Of a stretch of 64,000 nucleotides of DNA, positions 45,989-54,052 are shown piece by piece (position 1 is the first letter of the stretch; the number at the start of each line of letters is the position of its first letter). The notes beneath the pieces were generated by a model. It had not been told where the DNA came from. It did no database searches and saw only the letters and a program-made list of their open reading frames with translations. The DNA lies in contig OZ242200.1 in assembly GCA_965205995.1 (NCBI GenBank), positions 1,612,001 to 1,676,000 of the forward strand, given 5' to 3'. The translations under genes and the position numbers were made by a program. This DNA comes from MPNO01 sp965205995 (GTDB taxonomy: Bacteria; Pseudomonadota; Alphaproteobacteria; MPNO01).

Positions 45989-47164
45989 ATGCATGGAGAA
46001 AAACCCATCGCGAACCCCAGGCGCGGAATGGACATGGAGGAGTTTCCGGAGCGCTTTGACCCTGTCGAAGTCGGCGCGAGGCTGCGCGAAGCGCGGATCG
46101 CTCTGCGACGGGGACAGATGGACGTTGCGCGCGATCTGCGTATCCGGCAGGTCTATATCGAGGCGATCGAGGAGGGGCGCTTCGAAGACCTTCCCGGCCT
46201 CGCCTATCAGACCGGATTCTTGAGGGCCTACGGCAACTATCTGGGCCTGGACGGCGCGGAGATCGCCGACCGCCTCAAGAGCGCGCGCGACACCACGGCG
46301 AGCCCGGCCGAACTCCAGGTGTTTTCGCCCGTCGACGAAGGGCATCTTCCCACCCGGTCGGTGCTGTTGCTCGCGGGGCTGCTGGCGATCGCGGTCTATG
46401 GCGTCTGGTACTTCGTGGCCAATACCGAGGGCGATCCGATGGAGAGGGTCGCGGCGCTCCCGGACCGCCTCGCCAGTCTGCTCGAAGGAAAACCCGATCC
46501 GGACACCGGCGGTGCGGCGCCGCCGGCCACGGCTGCGCCGCCGCCGACGCCACAGCGGAGCCCCCGCGCTGCCGACAATGCCGGCGGCGCGTCCGGCGAA
46601 GCGACCCTTGCCGCCGTGACGGAGCCATCGGCGCCGGTTCCGGAGCTCCGCGCCGAGACGCCTGCGCGCCCGCCCGCCACCCCGACGCCGCGCCCCGAGC
46701 CCGAGCCCGCGGCGCAACCGGCCGGGCCGGACGACCCGGCTGCACCGAGCGACCGTCCCGCGGCCAACCCGTCGACCGACCCGTCGACCGACCCGTCGAC
46801 CGAGGTGACAACGGCCACCCTCCCTCCGCCTTCCCCACCCGCTGCCGACGAGGACAGCGGCGCCACGCAACCGCCGGGCGCCGAGCCCGGCGACGCCGAC
46901 GCCGTTCCCCGCCTCATATTGCGCGCCGTGGCGGATAGCTGGATCGAGATCCAGTCGGACGACGCACCGCCCCTCTATTCGGGCCTGCTACGGGAAGGCG
47001 AGAGCTATGCCGTACCCGAACGGCAAGGGCTCAAGCTGGTCACCGGCAATGCCGGCGGCCTCGAGATCCTGGTCGACGGCCAGGTGATGCCGCGCCTCGG
47101 TCCGCCCGGCGCGGTCATGCGCGACATCGATCTGGACGGCGTGCGGCGGCGGAACAGCGGTTGA
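45989..47164 (+). CDS. RodZ-like helix-turn-helix membrane protein (DUF4115)
   Basis: 391 residues from ATG 45989; ATG 46028 is an alternative. A Cro/C1-type HTH (about 27-95, VGARLREARIALRRGQMDVA, then YLGLDGAEIA) is followed by one membrane helix (124-144). Then comes a long Pro/Ala/Thr-rich periplasmic spacer with a DPST repeat and a C-terminal DUF4115 beta-domain (ILRAVADSWIEIQSDDAPPLYSG). RodZ proteins couple MreB to the cell-shape machinery. The usual downstream ispG is absent. Confidence 0.85.
   Translation: MHGEKPIANPRRGMDMEEFPERFDPVEVGARLREARIALRRGQMDVARDLRIRQVYIEAIEEGRFEDLPGLAYQTGFLRAYGNYLGLDGAEIADRLKSARDTTASPAELQVFSPVDEGHLPTRSVLLLAGLLAIAVYGVWYFVANTEGDPMERVAALPDRLASLLEGKPDPDTGGAAPPATAAPPPTPQRSPRAADNAGGASGEATLAAVTEPSAPVPELRAETPARPPATPTPRPEPEPAAQPAGPDDPAAPSDRPAANPSTDPSTDPSTEVTTATLPPPSPPAADEDSGATQPPGAEPGDADAVPRLILRAVADSWIEIQSDDAPPLYSGLLREGESYAVPERQGLKLVTGNAGGLEILVDGQVMPRLGPPGAVMRDIDLDGVRRRNSG
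46768..46803. repeat. Three perfect 12-bp tandem repeats
   Basis: CCCGTCGACCGA occurs three times in a row, encoding the DPST repeats of the Pro-rich spacer. Being in frame, it only changes linker length and is likely to vary between strains. Confidence 0.9.
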
Positions 47165-47184
47165 CGCCTTCCCTCCGCGCGCGG

Positions 47185-47216
47185 CGCGCCGGCGGCCTGC
47201 GCAGCCGGCGCGTTTT
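47185..47216 (+). terminator. Intrinsic terminator after the rodZ-like gene
   Basis: CGCGCCGGC (47185-47193) and GCCGGCGCG (47204-47212) form a perfect 9-bp stem with a 10-base loop, followed directly by TTTT. It lies 20 bp after the rodZ-like stop. Confidence 0.75.
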
Positions 47217-47242
47217 GGCGGGTCGCGGATTTGCGCTATAAC
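47215..47242 (+). promoter_or_regulatory. Probable sigma-70 promoter of hisS
   Basis: TTGGCG (47215-47220), a 16-bp spacer and TATAAC (47237-47242). The -35 box starts in the T-run of the terminator. The leader to the hisS ATG would be about 105 nt. Confidence 0.6.
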
Positions 47243-47353
47243 GCGCCGATTCAGAAGCGCGGTGCGCGGCTGATGACAGAACAGAGCACCGGAGTTTCGC
47301 GGCCGCGGGCGTCCCGGCGACACGCGGCCGGAACCTGAACGCCGATCTTCGAC

Positions 47354-48598
47354 ATGTCCAAGCTTCAGCCCGTCCGCGGGACACACGATCTCCTTCCCGA
47401 CCAGGCGCGCGCCTTCCGGCGCGTTGTGGATGGCGCGCGCCTGGTCGCGGAGCGCTACGGCTATCTCGAGATGGCGACGCCGATCTTCGAGTTTTCCGAG
47501 GTCTTCAAGCGTACGCTCGGCGACACGTCCGACATCGTCACCAAGGAGATGTACACCTTCACCGACCGCAGCGGCGCGGAGCTGACGCTGCGTCCCGAAG
47601 GGACCGCGGGCGTCGCGCGCGCGGTTATCTCGGGCGGGCTCGCCCAGCATTTGCCGCTCAAATACTTCTATGCCGGCCCGATGTTCCGCTACGAGCGCCC
47701 GCAAAAGGGGCGGCTGCGCCAGTTTCACCAGATCGGGGCGGAATTGCTCGGGGTCGCGGAACCGCTCGGCGATGTCGAGGTCATCGCGCTCGGTGCGGCG
47801 ATCATCGAGGCGCTGGGCGTCGCCGGGCAGGTGACGCTGGAACTCAACACGCTCGGCAACGGGGAGAGCCGCGCGGCCTATCGCAAGGTGCTGGTCGATT
47901 ACTTCGAGGCCCGGCGGGACCGGCTGTCCGAGGACAGTCTTGAGCGGCTCGCGCGCAACCCGCTGCGGATCCTCGATTCCAAGGACGCGGGCGACCGCGC
48001 CGCGATCGCCGGGGCGCCTGCGCTGGATGACAGCCTGGATGCAGAATCGGCCGATTTTTTCGCATCCGTCCGTGCCGGGCTCGACCGGCTCGGCATCGCC
48101 TATGCTCTCAACCCCCGGCTGGTCCGCGGTCTCGACTACTACTGCCATACGGCGTTCGAGTTCACCACCGACGCGCTCGGCGCACAGGGCGCGGTGATCG
48201 CCGGCGGGCGCTATGACGGGCTGATCGGCCAGATGGGAGGGGCGGAGATCCCGGGAATCGGCTGGGCCGGCGGCATAGAGCGGCTGTCGATGCTGGCGGG
48301 CGCGCCGGAGCCGCCGCCGCGGCCGATCGCGCTGATTCCCGTCGGGCCGAAAGCGGAGGCGGAGACACTGGTTCTTGCCGACAGGCTGCGGCGCGCCGGG
48401 CTTGCCATCGAACTCGGCTATCGCGGAAATCTCAGGCGCCGGCTGAGCCGGGCGGACCGCCTCAACGCACGCGCCGCGGTCATTCTCGGAGACGACGAAC
48501 TCGCCCGGGATGCGGCAACGGTGAGGGATTTCGACAGCGGCACCCAAGAGGAAATCCCACTCGCCGCCCTCGCCGACCGGCTGGCACGGTTCTCGTGA
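47354..48598 (+). CDS. hisS: Histidyl-tRNA synthetase
   Basis: 414 residues, class II synthetase. Motif 2 is in YFYAGPMFRYERPQKGRLRQFHQIGAE. The histidine A motif is LVRGLDYYCHTAFEF and motif 3 is GGIERLSML. The N-terminus reads LQPVRGTHDLLPD. A C-terminal anticodon-binding domain starts near 315. It charges tRNA-His in the cytoplasm. It is followed after 16 bp by prfA. Confidence 0.97.
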   Translation: MSKLQPVRGTHDLLPDQARAFRRVVDGARLVAERYGYLEMATPIFEFSEVFKRTLGDTSDIVTKEMYTFTDRSGAELTLRPEGTAGVARAVISGGLAQHLPLKYFYAGPMFRYERPQKGRLRQFHQIGAELLGVAEPLGDVEVIALGAAIIEALGVAGQVTLELNTLGNGESRAAYRKVLVDYFEARRDRLSEDSLERLARNPLRILDSKDAGDRAAIAGAPALDDSLDAESADFFASVRAGLDRLGIAYALNPRLVRGLDYYCHTAFEFTTDALGAQGAVIAGGRYDGLIGQMGGAEIPGIGWAGGIERLSMLAGAPEPPPRPIALIPVGPKAEAETLVLADRLRRAGLAIELGYRGNLRRRLSRADRLNARAAVILGDDELARDAATVRDFDSGTQEEIPLAALADRLARFS

Positions 48599-48614
48599 CC
48601 AAGCGAGGCCGCCG

Positions 48615-49691
48615 ATGGGCATGAACGAGAAGCTCGACCAGCTCCTGCGGCGCCACGAGGAGCTGGCGGCGCAGATGGGCGCCCAGGACTTCGACGATAC
48701 CCAGGCCTTCGTCCGCGCTTCCAAGGAATATGCCGACCTCAACCCGGTGGTCGAGGCGATCGACGCGCTGCGCGCGGCGGAGCGCGAAGCCGAAGGGCTG
48801 GGAGAGATCATCGCCGACGACGACGGGGACGCGGAAATGCGCGCGCTGGCGCAGGAGGAGCTGCCGGCGGTCAAGGAAGCCATTGCCGGGCACCAGCATC
48901 GGCTGAAGGTCCTGCTGCTGCCCAAGGATGCGGCGGACGACAAGAACGCCATTCTCGAGATCCGCGCCGGCACCGGCGGCGACGAGGCGGCGCTGTTCGC
49001 GGCCGATCTGTTCCGGATGTATCAGCGCTATGCCGAGCTCCGCGGCTGGCGCCTCGCGCTGATGCAGGCGACCGAGACCGGGATCGGCGGGTTCAAGGAG
49101 GCCATCGCCGAGATTTCCGGCACCGGGGTATTCGCCCGGTTGAAATACGAATCCGGGGTCCACCGCGTCCAGCGCGTGCCGGAGACCGAATCGAGCGGGC
49201 GCATCCACACCTCCGCCGCGACCGTCGCCGTCCTGCCGGAGGCCGAAGAGGTCGACGTCGCCATCGACGAGCGCGACCTGCGGATCGACGTCTTCCGCGC
49301 CTCGGGTCCGGGGGGACAGTCGGTCAACACCACCGATAGTGCGGTGCGGATCACCCATGTCCCGACGGGGATCGTGGTGTCGCAACAGGACGAGAAATCG
49401 CAGCACAAGAACCGCGCCAAGGCGATGAAGGTGCTGCGCGCCAGGCTCTACCAGGCCGAGCGCGCGGCGCGGGACGCCGAACGCGCGGCGGATCGCAAAT
49501 CCCAGGTGGGCTCCGGCGACCGGTCGGAGCGGATTCGTACCTACAACTTCCCCCAGGGCCGGGTCACCGACCACCGGATCAACCTGACGCTCCACAAGCT
49601 CGACCGCATCCTCGCCGGGGAGGCGCTGGACGAAGTTGTCGATGCGCTCACCACCCACGACCAGGCGGCGCGTCTCGCCGAGATCTCTTGA
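48615..49691 (+). CDS. prfA: Peptide chain release factor 1
   Basis: 358 residues; ends translation at UAA and UAG. The peptidyl-tRNA hydrolysis motif G233-G234-Q235 is in SGPGGQSVNTTDSAVRITH. The PxT-type anticodon tripeptide is in the region RVQRVPETESSGRIHTS. ATGs at 48615 and 48621 are both possible. The stop overlaps the prmC start, whose product methylates the GGQ glutamine. Confidence 0.97.
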   Translation: MGMNEKLDQLLRRHEELAAQMGAQDFDDTQAFVRASKEYADLNPVVEAIDALRAAEREAEGLGEIIADDDGDAEMRALAQEELPAVKEAIAGHQHRLKVLLLPKDAADDKNAILEIRAGTGGDEAALFAADLFRMYQRYAELRGWRLALMQATETGIGGFKEAIAEISGTGVFARLKYESGVHRVQRVPETESSGRIHTSAATVAVLPEAEEVDVAIDERDLRIDVFRASGPGGQSVNTTDSAVRITHVPTGIVVSQQDEKSQHKNRAKAMKVLRARLYQAERAARDAERAADRKSQVGSGDRSERIRTYNFPQGRVTDHRINLTLHKLDRILAGEALDEVVDALTTHDQAARLAEIS

Positions 49692-50542
49692 GCCGAACGG
49701 TCGAAACGCTGCTTCGCGATGCGGGGGGCAAACTCGCGGCCGCCGGCATTCCCGCGCCGCGCAGCGAGGCTCGCATCCTCCTGCAGGCGGTCCTCGACCG
49801 GCCCGCCGAAATGCTGATCCGCGCCCCCGAAGCGCCGGTGGCGGGGGCCTCGGCGGAACGCTTCCTTGCCCTGGTCGGGCGCCGCGCCGAACGCGAGCCG
49901 GCGTCGCGCATCCTTGGGCAACGGGAATTCTGGAGCCTCGGCTTGAGCGTCACCGCCGACACCCTCGACCCCCGCCCCGACAGCGAGGCCGTCGTCGCCG
50001 CCGCGCTCTGCTGGTGCGGCCCCCGGTCGGGCCCGCTTCGGGTGCTCGATTTGGGGACGGGGACCGGATGTTTGCTTCTCGCGGTTCTCGGCGAACTTCC
50101 GGACGCCTCGGGCATGGGGACGGACATCGCGGCGGGGGCGGTCGCCACGGCGGCGCGAAACGCCGCCGGTCTCGGCCTCTCGGCGCGCGCGTCCTTCCGG
50201 TGCGCGGACTGGGATTCGGGCGTGGACGGCGCCTTCGATCTGATCGTCAGCAACCCACCCTATATTCCGAGCGCCACGATCGAGGGCCTGGAACCCGAGG
50301 TCGCGCGGTGGGAGCCAAGGGCCGCGCTGGACGGCGGCAGGGACGGGTTGGACGCCTATCGCCGGCTGGCTCCGGCGATCGTCCGGCGCCTGGCGCCGGT
50401 CGGTGCGGCATTTCTGGAAATCGGCGCCGGCCAGGGAAAGGCCGTCGAGGCGATCATGGCGGAGAGCGGTCTTGCCCGATTCGCCCAAAACGCCGACCTG
50501 GCGGGTGGCATTCGCTGCCTCGGCTTCGCATGCCGGGGTTGA
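49688..50542 (+). CDS. prmC: Release factor glutamine methyltransferase PrmC (HemK)
   Basis: 284 residues, starting at TTG 49688 that overlaps the prfA stop. The N-terminal helical domain (1-80) precedes the SAM motif VLDLGTGTGCLLLAVLGELP. The catalytic motif NPPY (189-192) binds the substrate glutamine. It methylates the GGQ glutamine of RF1 and RF2. Confidence 0.95.
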   Translation: MSRTVETLLRDAGGKLAAAGIPAPRSEARILLQAVLDRPAEMLIRAPEAPVAGASAERFLALVGRRAEREPASRILGQREFWSLGLSVTADTLDPRPDSEAVVAAALCWCGPRSGPLRVLDLGTGTGCLLLAVLGELPDASGMGTDIAAGAVATAARNAAGLGLSARASFRCADWDSGVDGAFDLIVSNPPYIPSATIEGLEPEVARWEPRAALDGGRDGLDAYRRLAPAIVRRLAPVGAAFLEIGAGQGKAVEAIMAESGLARFAQNADLAGGIRCLGFACRG

Positions 50543-50763
50543 TCGATTCATGCTCGACAAGTTAATAGTTGGAAAGAAGGGGCTCTCGGTCTAGCCTGAA
50601 GGACAGGCAGAGCAGCAAGCCAAGGGCTGAGGACTGCAGGCCACAACAAGGCGCACCCTTACAGCACGCCGCCCGGGTCGAAAGACGCCGCTCCCGTGGA
50701 GCGTGATCGGGCGTAACGCTGAGGGAATTGACACAACCTAGCCTGGACAGAAAAGTGGGACCC

Positions 50764-51207
50764 ATGAGACAAGGATCCAACCCGAAGCGTTTGCGCGGCC
50801 GCACAGGACGCAAGAATCCGAATTCCCGCACACAGACCTTCGAGAGCAACGGTCCCGAAGTCAAAGTTCGGGGTAACGCGCAGCAAGTGGTGGAGAAATA
50901 TCTGGCGCTCGCCCGCGACGCGACATCCATCGGCGACCGCGTCACGGCGGAGAGCTATTTCCAGCATGCCGAGCATTATTACCGGGTCATGACCGCCAAT
51001 GGCGGCGGCGAAGACCGCAACGCTCAGGGCCATCAGCAGAACACCCAGTTCGAGCCCAATGCGGAGGGCAACGGCGCCGCCCCGCAGCAACAGATCGAAG
51101 TCGTCTCCAACGGCAGCGCGGCGGGAGCCGAACAGCCGGCGCAGAACGGAGTGTCGGCGAATCTTTCGCCCGATGATGCGCAGCAGGAGCCGCAGACCCA
51201 GGATTAG
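50764..51207 (+). CDS. DUF4167 domain protein
   Basis: 147 residues from ATG 50764 (MRQGSNPKRLRGRTGRKNPN). The basic N-terminus and the block VRGNAQQVVEKYLALARDATSIGDRV, then AESYFQHAEHYYRV, define DUF4167, a conserved alphaproteobacterial family. The C-terminal 60 residues are Gln/Asn-rich and probably disordered. The basic start may bind RNA or ribosomes; this is inference. The 221-bp gap upstream has a TTGACA at 50728 but no -10 partner before the start. Confidence 0.9.
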   Translation: MRQGSNPKRLRGRTGRKNPNSRTQTFESNGPEVKVRGNAQQVVEKYLALARDATSIGDRVTAESYFQHAEHYYRVMTANGGGEDRNAQGHQQNTQFEPNAEGNGAAPQQQIEVVSNGSAAGAEQPAQNGVSANLSPDDAQQEPQTQD

Positions 51208-51266
51208 CGCGGCACGGTCGCGCGCCCGATACGCGCGGACCGCCTCCTTTCCGCGGGATCGCGGGC

Positions 51267-51295
51267 CTTGCACGGTCCAAGCGGCGTTTCCATAT
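51267..51295 (+). promoter_or_regulatory. Heat-shock (RpoH) type promoter of clpB
   Basis: CTTGCA (51267-51272), a 17-bp spacer and CCATAT (51290-51295) fit the alphaproteobacterial RpoH pattern of a CTTG core and a C-rich/TAT -10 element. ClpB is a classic heat-shock gene. The transcript would begin near 51302, about 120 nt before the ATG. Confidence 0.6.
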
Positions 51296-51338
51296 ATCGA
51301 CTATGCACGGTCCAAGCGGCGTTTCCATATATCGACTA
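51269..51338. repeat. Two exact 35-bp tandem repeats in the clpB promoter
   Basis: Units at 51269-51303 and 51304-51338 are identical (each begins TGCACGGTCCAAGCGG and ends ATATCGACTA). The first unit has the CTTG of the promoter in front of it; the second is preceded by CTA and so lacks a full -35 box. The repeat doubles the -10 part and moves the start of clpB away from it. Confidence 0.95.
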
Positions 51339-51424
51339 TCGAGCGAACGCCCGAGGGGTTCGCTCCGTGGCCCGCCTGTCGCAGGGGGCACCCGATGCAA
51401 TGTCTTTAACCGGAGTTGCAGCAG

Positions 51425-54031
51425 ATGGATTTCGACCGTTACACCGAACGGGCGCGCGGCGTCGTTCAAGCGGCCCAGGCCCAGGCCGTCGCCCGCGATC
51501 ACCAGCGTCTCACGTCCGAACATATCCTCAAGGTATTGCTGGAAGACCGCGAAGGCTTGTGCGCGGGGCTGATCCAGGCCGCCGGCGGCGATGCCGGCGA
51601 AGCGCTCGCACGCACCGAAGCGGCGCTGGACAAACTCCCCCGGGTCGAGGGCGGAAACGGGCAGCTCTACATGGCGAGCGAAGCCTCGCGGCTCCTGTCG
51701 GCGGCGCAGGAGGCCGCGGACAAGGCCGGCGACAGCTATGTCACGGTCGAGCGCCTGCTGCTGGGCGCCGCTCTTGCGAAGGGCACGGAAGCGGCCGGGA
51801 TCCTGAAGGCGTGCGGCGCGACGCCGCAAGCGCTCAACGCCGCGATCGAGAAGCTGCGCAAGGGAAGGAGCGCGGACACCGCCACCGCGGAACAGGCCTA
51901 TGACGCGCTCAAGCGCTACGCCACGGACCTCACCGAACAGGCCGAGTCGGGCAAGCTCGACCCGGTGATCGGGCGCGACGAGGAGATCCGGCGAACCATT
52001 CAGGTATTGGCGAGGCGCACCAAGAACAACCCGGTGCTGATCGGCGAGCCCGGCGTCGGCAAGACCGCGATCGTCGAGGGCCTCGCCCAGCGGATCGTCA
52101 ACGGCGACGTGCCCGAGCCGCTCCGCGGCAAGCGGCTGATGGCGCTCGACCTCGGTGCGATGGTGGCCGGCGCCAAGTATCGCGGCGAGTTCGAGGAGCG
52201 ATTGAAAGCGGTGCTGGAAGAGATCAAGGCGGCGGAGGGCGACATCGTCGTCTTCATCGACGAGTTGCACACGCTTGTCGGCGCCGGGGCCGCCGAGGGA
52301 GCGATGGACGCTTCCAACATGCTCAAGCCCATGCTCTCGCGCGGCGAACTCCATTGCATCGGCGCGACCACCCTGGACGAGCACCGCAAGCACATCGAGA
52401 AGGACGCGGCGCTGGCCAGGCGCTTCCAGTCGGTTTTCGTCACCGAACCCAACGTCGCCGACACGATTTCGATCCTGCGGGGGCTCAAGGAGAAATACGA
52501 GCTTCATCACGGCATCAGGATCACCGACAGCGCCATCGTCGCCGCGGCGACGCTGGCCAACCGCTACATCACCGAGCGGTTCCTGCCGGACAAGGCCATC
52601 GACCTGGTGGACGAGGCATCCTCGCGCCTCAGGATGACGATCGATTCCAAACCCGAGGAGATCGACGAACTGGACCGCCGCATCATCCAGCTCAAGATCG
52701 AGCGCGAGGCGCTGGGCAAGGAACACGACGATGCGGCGCGCGAGCGTCTCGGGGCGCTGGAACGCGAACTCGCGGATCTGGAACAGCAGTCGACCGAACT
52801 CACCGCTTTGTGGACCCGCGAGAAGGACAAGATCGCGGAGAGCCACCGGGTCAAGGAACAGCTCGACCAGGCGCGATCGGAGCTTGAATCGGCCCAGCGC
52901 GGCGGCGATCTCGCGCGCGCCGGCGAGCTTGCCTATGGGCGGATCCCCGAGCTGGAGCGCACCCTGGCCGCGGCCGCAGAGCAGCCGGAAAGCGGCGGCA
53001 GGCGGATGCTCAAGGAGGAGGTCACCGACGGCGACATCGCGGCCGTGGTGTCCCGCTGGACCGGTATCCCGGTCGACAAGATGCTGGAGGGCGAGCGCGA
53101 CCGGCTGATGGCGATGGAAGAGACGCTCGGCCGCCGGGTGGTCGGCCAGGAGGAGGCCGTCGCCGCGATCGCCAACGCCGTCCGCCGCGCCCGCGCCGGG
53201 CTGCAGGACCCCAATTGTCCGCTCGGCTCGTTCATGTTCCTCGGCCCCACCGGCGTCGGCAAGACCGAGCTCACCAAGGCGCTCGCCGCGTTCCTGTTCG
53301 ACGACGAGGCGGCGATGGTCCGCATCGACATGTCGGAATTCATGGAGAAGCACTCGGTCGCCAGGCTGATCGGCGCGCCGCCCGGCTATGTCGGGTACGA
53401 GGAGGGCGGTTCGCTGACCGAGCCGGTACGCCGGCGGCCCTACCAGGTGGTGTTGTTCGACGAGGTCGAGAAAGCCCATCCCGATGTGTTCAACATCCTG
53501 CTCCAGGTGCTCGACGAGGGGCGCCTCACCGACGGCCATGGACGGCAGGTGGATTTCCGCAACACGTTGATCGTGCTGACCTCCAACCTGGGTGGCGAAC
53601 TGCTCGCCGCGCAGCCGGAGGACGAGGATCCGGCCGGTCTGCGCGACCGGATGATGGAGATCGTGCGCGCCGCTTTCCTGCCCGAATTTCTCAACCGGCT
53701 GGACGAGATCCTGATCTTCCACCGGCTCGGGCGCCGCCACATGGAGGCGATCGTCGACATCCAGCTCGCCCGTCTCGCGACGTTGCTGGAGGACCGCAGG
53801 ATCGCGCTCGACGTCGCCGACGAGGCCAGGGCCTGGCTCGCCGAGCAGGGCTACGACCCCGCCTATGGCGCCCGCCCGCTCAAGCGGGCGATCCAGCGCA
53901 GCCTGCAGAACCCGCTCGCAACCCTGATCCTGGACGGCAAGGTGAAGGACGGGGAGACGGTGCGCGTCGCTCTCGGCGAGGACGGGCTGGCGTTCGACGC
54001 GCGCGCGGCAGAGGCGCCCATCGCGGCCTGA
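51425..54031 (+). CDS. clpB: ATP-dependent disaggregase ClpB
   Basis: 868 residues; hexameric AAA+ machine that rescues aggregated proteins with DnaK. The ATG at 51425 has GGAG 9 nt upstream. N-domain 1-145. NBD1 Walker A is GEPGVGKT (207-214). The coiled-coil M-domain spans about 390-520. NBD2 has Walker A GPTGVGKT near 605 and Walker B region VVLFDEVEKAHPDVFNILLQ. It has full family length. It is preceded by a tandemly duplicated heat-shock-type promoter. Confidence 0.97.
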   Translation: MDFDRYTERARGVVQAAQAQAVARDHQRLTSEHILKVLLEDREGLCAGLIQAAGGDAGEALARTEAALDKLPRVEGGNGQLYMASEASRLLSAAQEAADKAGDSYVTVERLLLGAALAKGTEAAGILKACGATPQALNAAIEKLRKGRSADTATAEQAYDALKRYATDLTEQAESGKLDPVIGRDEEIRRTIQVLARRTKNNPVLIGEPGVGKTAIVEGLAQRIVNGDVPEPLRGKRLMALDLGAMVAGAKYRGEFEERLKAVLEEIKAAEGDIVVFIDELHTLVGAGAAEGAMDASNMLKPMLSRGELHCIGATTLDEHRKHIEKDAALARRFQSVFVTEPNVADTISILRGLKEKYELHHGIRITDSAIVAAATLANRYITERFLPDKAIDLVDEASSRLRMTIDSKPEEIDELDRRIIQLKIEREALGKEHDDAARERLGALERELADLEQQSTELTALWTREKDKIAESHRVKEQLDQARSELESAQRGGDLARAGELAYGRIPELERTLAAAAEQPESGGRRMLKEEVTDGDIAAVVSRWTGIPVDKMLEGERDRLMAMEETLGRRVVGQEEAVAAIANAVRRARAGLQDPNCPLGSFMFLGPTGVGKTELTKALAAFLFDDEAAMVRIDMSEFMEKHSVARLIGAPPGYVGYEEGGSLTEPVRRRPYQVVLFDEVEKAHPDVFNILLQVLDEGRLTDGHGRQVDFRNTLIVLTSNLGGELLAAQPEDEDPAGLRDRMMEIVRAAFLPEFLNRLDEILIFHRLGRRHMEAIVDIQLARLATLLEDRRIALDVADEARAWLAEQGYDPAYGARPLKRAIQRSLQNPLATLILDGKVKDGETVRVALGEDGLAFDARAAEAPIAA

Positions 54032-54052
54032 GGCCGGGCCGCGTATCGGGAA

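Noticed and set aside
51269..51338. CRISPR or phage attachment repeat
   Set aside because: Two directly adjacent copies with no spacer and no integrase or Cas gene near; promoter duplication explains it.
50987..53740. 917-codon minus-strand open frame opposite clpB
   Set aside because: Antisense shadow of clpB; low-complexity composition and no domain.
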